From positions 1 to 8,053 of the forward strand of contig JAICHN010000239.1 of NCBI GenBank assembly GCA_025924845.1: 8,053 nt of DNA, written 5' to 3'. This document shows positions 5,895 through 8,053 of this stretch, in pieces (within the stretch, counting starts at the first letter, position 1; each line of letters begins with the position of its first letter). Position numbers and translations under genes: made by a program. The notes beneath the pieces are model-generated. The model did no database searches, had not been told where the DNA came from, and worked only from the letters and a program-made list of their open reading frames with translations. Source of the stretch: Chloroflexota bacterium (GTDB lineage: Bacteria > Chloroflexota > UBA5177 > JANWHV01).

Positions 5895-7073
5895 TCAGGC
5901 TCCCGGAAGCAGCGCCGCCCCGTCGGTGGCATGACAGCGATAGATCGTCGCCTCACGGCCGGCTCGCTCACGATAGCCCGTGCCGGTCGCCGCCGCGAAC
6001 TCATCCCAGCCGGCGGCCGAGACCAGGGCGATCACACAGCCGCCGAAGCCGCCGCCCATCATACGAGCGCCGTAACAGCCGGGCGCCTCATTGGCCGCCT
6101 CGGCCATGGCGTCCAACTCCTTACAACTCACCTCGTAGTCGTCGCGCAAGCTCGCATGGGAGGCGCGCACCAGGACACCCATTCGCGCCATATCGCCCGT
6201 CCGCAGAGCACCAGCCGCCTCCAGGGTCCGCTGATTTTCGGTCACCACGTGATGAGCGCGCCGGAAAAGTGTTTCAGGGAGGAACAGCTTGAGGTCGGTC
6301 AACCACTCCGGATCGAGATCGCGCAGGGAGCGCAGGCCGCCAATGTGAGGACGGAGCAAGGTTACCGCCTCCTCGCAGGACCGACGCCGATCGTTGTAGG
6401 CGGAGCCGGCCAGGGCACGGCGCACCCCGGTATCGCAGACGCCCAGAACCAGCCCGACGGGAAGCGGCACCAGATCGTGGGTCTGCGAACGGCAGTCAAG
6501 GAGCAGAGCATGGTCCGCCTTGCCGTTCCGCGAGGCATAGGGATCCATCAGTCCGACCCGCACCCCCACGTATTCGTTCTCGGCCCATTGGGCGATCTGA
6601 GCGGCGGTGAGGCCGTCAACCGGGAAGTCGGCCAGGGCAGAGAAGAGGAGGACTGCTCCCACGCAGAGCGCGGCGGAGGAACTCATGCCGGCGCCCGGCG
6701 GCACGTCCCCGGCGATGGCCAACTCTATCCCCGGCAGCGCGGCGCCGCGTTCGAGCAGGGCGGTGGCCACGCCCGCCAGATAGAGCATCCAGCGTTGCTC
6801 GGGCTTGGGGCCTTCGGGCTCCCAGGTTGCGGTTTGCGCCGATACCTCGGCAAAGGCGGAAATGGTCCGGCCGGGACGGGCCCGACCGGCGACTAACACG
6901 GATCGATCGATAGCGGCGGGCAGCACGAAGCCGTTATTGTAGTCGGTATGTTCACCGATCAGATTGACTCGTCCAGGGGCGCGGGCGATCAGGGTTTTGC
7001 CGGTGCGGGCACCGAAGCGGTCATCCAGTAACGCGGCCAGTCGCCACTCGGTTAATTCCTCGGTGGCTTGCAT
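5895..7073 (-). CDS. galK: Galactokinase
   Basis: Phosphorylates alpha-D-galactose at C1 with ATP, the first committed step of the Leloir pathway; cytoplasmic GHMP-family kinase. The galactokinase signature GRVNLIGEHTDYNNGFVLP (Arg35 catalytic) is near the N-terminus. The ATP-binding loop DVPPGAGMSSSAAL lies at 123-136, the catalytic Asp177 in GLMDPYAS, and the C-terminal GHMP motif GARMMGGGFGGC near residue 345. The 392-residue length is normal. Two starts are possible: ATG at 7082 directly abuts the AAGGAG Shine-Dalgarno (7083-7088), whereas ATG at 7073 is nine bases from it, so 7073 is preferred (the longer form adds only MTT). Pro178 follows the catalytic aspartate where glutamine is usual. 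No galT or galE is in the window, so the rest of the pathway must lie elsewhere. It sits 49-58 bp after ymdB and 12 bp before the kinase gene, in one likely operon. Confidence 0.96.
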   Translation of the reverse strand: MQATEELTEWRLAALLDDRFGARTGKTLIARAPGRVNLIGEHTDYNNGFVLPAAIDRSVLVAGRARPGRTISAFAEVSAQTATWEPEGPKPEQRWMLYLAGVATALLERGAALPGIELAIAGDVPPGAGMSSSAALCVGAVLLFSALADFPVDGLTAAQIAQWAENEYVGVRVGLMDPYASRNGKADHALLLDCRSQTHDLVPLPVGLVLGVCDTGVRRALAGSAYNDRRRSCEEAVTLLRPHIGGLRSLRDLDPEWLTDLKLFLPETLFRRAHHVVTENQRTLEAAGALRTGDMARMGVLVRASHASLRDDYEVSCKELDAMAEAANEAPGCYGARMMGGGFGGCVIALVSAAGWDEFAAATGTGYRERAGREATIYRCHATDGAALLPGA

Positions 7074-7100
7074 AGTAGTCATCTCCTTGGTGATGGGATC

Positions 7101-7133
7101 GCGGCACTCGATGCCGCGAGGGGTCGTCCCCTC
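7101..7133. promoter_or_regulatory. Two adjacent hairpins between ymdB and galK
   Basis: GCGGCA/TGCCGC (7101-7106 and 7112-7117, five-base loop) and GAGGGG/CCCCTC (7118-7123 and 7128-7133, four-base loop) lie back to back. The second reaches into the ymdB stop codon (7132-7134). Neither is followed by a U-tract on the minus strand, so they are not typical terminators. They could stabilise or process the mRNA between the two genes, or partly attenuate readthrough into galK. Confidence 0.4.
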
Positions 7134-7911
7134 AGTCTACAGGGTAATCAAGCCGCGTGATAGCGGTAGCCTTCCCCGTCTCCGGGTCAACGTCGACCAG
7201 CACGGCGTTCACCTCGACCAATCCACGCGCCGGCTCGGCGAAACTGGGCAGACCAGTGGTGAAGCCGGCCACGGCACTGGGCACGTCCAGCCCGATCACC
7301 GAGTGGCGGGCGCCCACCATGCCGAGGTCCGTGACATAGGCGGTGCCGCGGGGGAGGATCTGAGCGTCGGCGGTGGGGACGTGGGTGTGCGTACCGAACA
7401 CCAGGCTCACCCTGCCGTCCAGAAAGAACCCCATAGCGCGCTTCTCGCTGGTCGCCTCGGCATGAAAATCGACCACGATCACCCGCACATCGGCGCCGGC
7501 CGCCGTCAGGGCCGCGTCCAGCGCCCGAAAGGGGTCGTCAATCGCTTTCATGAAGAGGCGGCCCAGGGCACTGAGCACGAGCACCGGAACACCTGCCGCC
7601 TGCACGGTGACCGCGCCATGCCCCGGAGTGCCGGGCGGGTAGTTCAGGGGACGGGCAATGCGCGGCTCCTGGGCCAGATAGATGCGCGCCTCGCGCCGCT
7701 GCCAGATATGATTACCGCCGGTGATCACATCCACGCCCGCATCGAAGAGGTCGCGGGCGGAGGAGACGGTGAGGCCCGCGCCGTGGGCACTGTTTTCGCC
7801 GTTGGCGATCACCAGGTCCGCGCCATAGCGGCGGCGCACCTGCAATAACGAGGCTTTGAGGGCGACTCGTCCAGGACGTCCAAACACATCGCCCACACAG
7901 AGCAAGCGCAA
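7132..7911 (-). CDS. ymdB: YmdB-family metallophosphoesterase
   Basis: The Bacillus subtilis homologue is a phosphodiesterase that hydrolyses 2',3'-cyclic nucleotides and affects biofilm and motility; cytoplasmic, dinuclear metal centre. The 259-residue length fits the family. Metal-ligand motifs fall at the expected positions: Asp8 (GDVFGRPGR), Glu39 (NGENSAHGAG), Asn67 and catalytic His68 (GGNHIW), His150 (VDFHAEATSEK), and His175/His177 (GTHTHVPTAD). The TTG at 7911 is chosen because the conserved MRLLCVGD starts there and GAGGA lies seven bases upstream; no earlier ATG fits. In many Firmicutes the gene neighbours rny, which is not visible here. Here it leads a likely operon with galK and an APH-type kinase, for which I know no functional link. 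The biological role in this organism is therefore inferred only from family membership. Confidence 0.95.
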   Translation of the reverse strand: MRLLCVGDVFGRPGRVALKASLLQVRRRYGADLVIANGENSAHGAGLTVSSARDLFDAGVDVITGGNHIWQRREARIYLAQEPRIARPLNYPPGTPGHGAVTVQAAGVPVLVLSALGRLFMKAIDDPFRALDAALTAAGADVRVIVVDFHAEATSEKRAMGFFLDGRVSLVFGTHTHVPTADAQILPRGTAYVTDLGMVGARHSVIGLDVPSAVAGFTTGLPSFAEPARGLVEVNAVLVDVDPETGKATAITRLDYPVD

Positions 7912-8053
7912 TTATTTATCCTCGCTCGCTAATACCATTGGTGGGGCCGGCCCGCCCGGACCCCCCAAAGGAGTTTCGTGCCAGTTGTGCACACCCGTTT
8001 TAGCGGGTCCCCCACACCAGGGAGAGCACAGGGGGTGCGACGCTGACCACCAA
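7912..8053. other. Non-coding leader region upstream of ymdB, rich in inverted repeats
   Basis: No gene is seen. It holds the perfect palindrome GGGCCGGCCC (7944-7953), a hairpin ACCCG/CGGGT (7993-7997 and 8004-8008, six-base loop) and pairable C5/G5 runs flanking 8010-8035. On the minus strand a TATTAG (7934-7939) could be a -10, but no good -35 is found. The end of an upstream gene or a structured leader RNA are both possible; I recognise no known riboswitch or small RNA family. Confidence 0.35.

Noticed and set aside
5931..6896. Long plus-strand open frame opposite galK
   Set aside because: It is antisense to a clearly conserved galactokinase, shows no family pattern, and is expected in GC-rich DNA.
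6964..7848. Long plus-strand open frame opposite ymdB and the start of galK
   Set aside because: Both opposite-strand genes have complete active-site motifs; this frame has low-complexity, His/Gly/Arg-rich composition and no recognisable domain.
1..8053. tRNA, rRNA, CRISPR array or complete insertion sequence
   Set aside because: No cloverleaf, rRNA-like stretch, short regularly spaced repeats or transposase motifs were seen. The only longer repeat found is the 38-bp pair.

Overview
The window is high-GC bacterial chromosomal DNA. The most likely source is Chloroflexota (Thermomicrobia-like or a related lineage). This rests on remembered family resemblance: a SARP/BTAD regulator fragment, an acyl-CoA dehydrogenase and a PIN toxin of the kind common there. 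No rRNA or other taxonomic marker is present, so the assignment is tentative. All recognisable intact genes except one lie on the minus strand.

Left part (1-2443). Bases 1-707 (minus) hold the remains of a SARP-type regulator: a winged-helix N-terminal part and a bacterial transcriptional activation domain that sit in two different frames and run off the window edge. Its 5' end meets, and overlaps head to head, the 5' end of a plus-strand ORF (662-2443) encoding four regular ~150-residue NPCBM-like repeats, each with a pair of cysteines. Neither gene has a credible start, signal peptide or promoter. The junction near 640-720 therefore looks like a deletion or rearrangement scar, or an assembly join.

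Middle part (2445-4889). An intact acyl-CoA dehydrogenase gene (minus) converges on the repeat protein with one base between the stop codons. A gene-poor stretch of about 365 bp follows, then a two-gene toxin-antitoxin operon (Phd/YefM-type antitoxin and VapC-type PIN toxin, ATGA overlap). Its candidate promoter carries a palindromic direct-repeat operator overlapping the -10. A 38-bp direct repeat occurs on both sides of this module (3791-3828 and 4852-4889). Just inside the second copy, on the plus strand, lies a fragment resembling the C-terminus of a MazF/PemK toxin. This block looks like a small accessory island.

Right part (4839-8053). Three genes read leftwards in close order: ymdB (metallophosphoesterase), galK (galactokinase) and an APH-fold small-molecule kinase related to spectinomycin phosphotransferases. 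Gaps are 49-58 bp and 12 bp, so an operon is likely. galK points to Leloir galactose use; the APH-like enzyme may phosphorylate a different small molecule. The kinase's last residues are encoded by the direct repeat. Bases 7912-8053 contain no gene but several inverted repeats upstream of ymdB.
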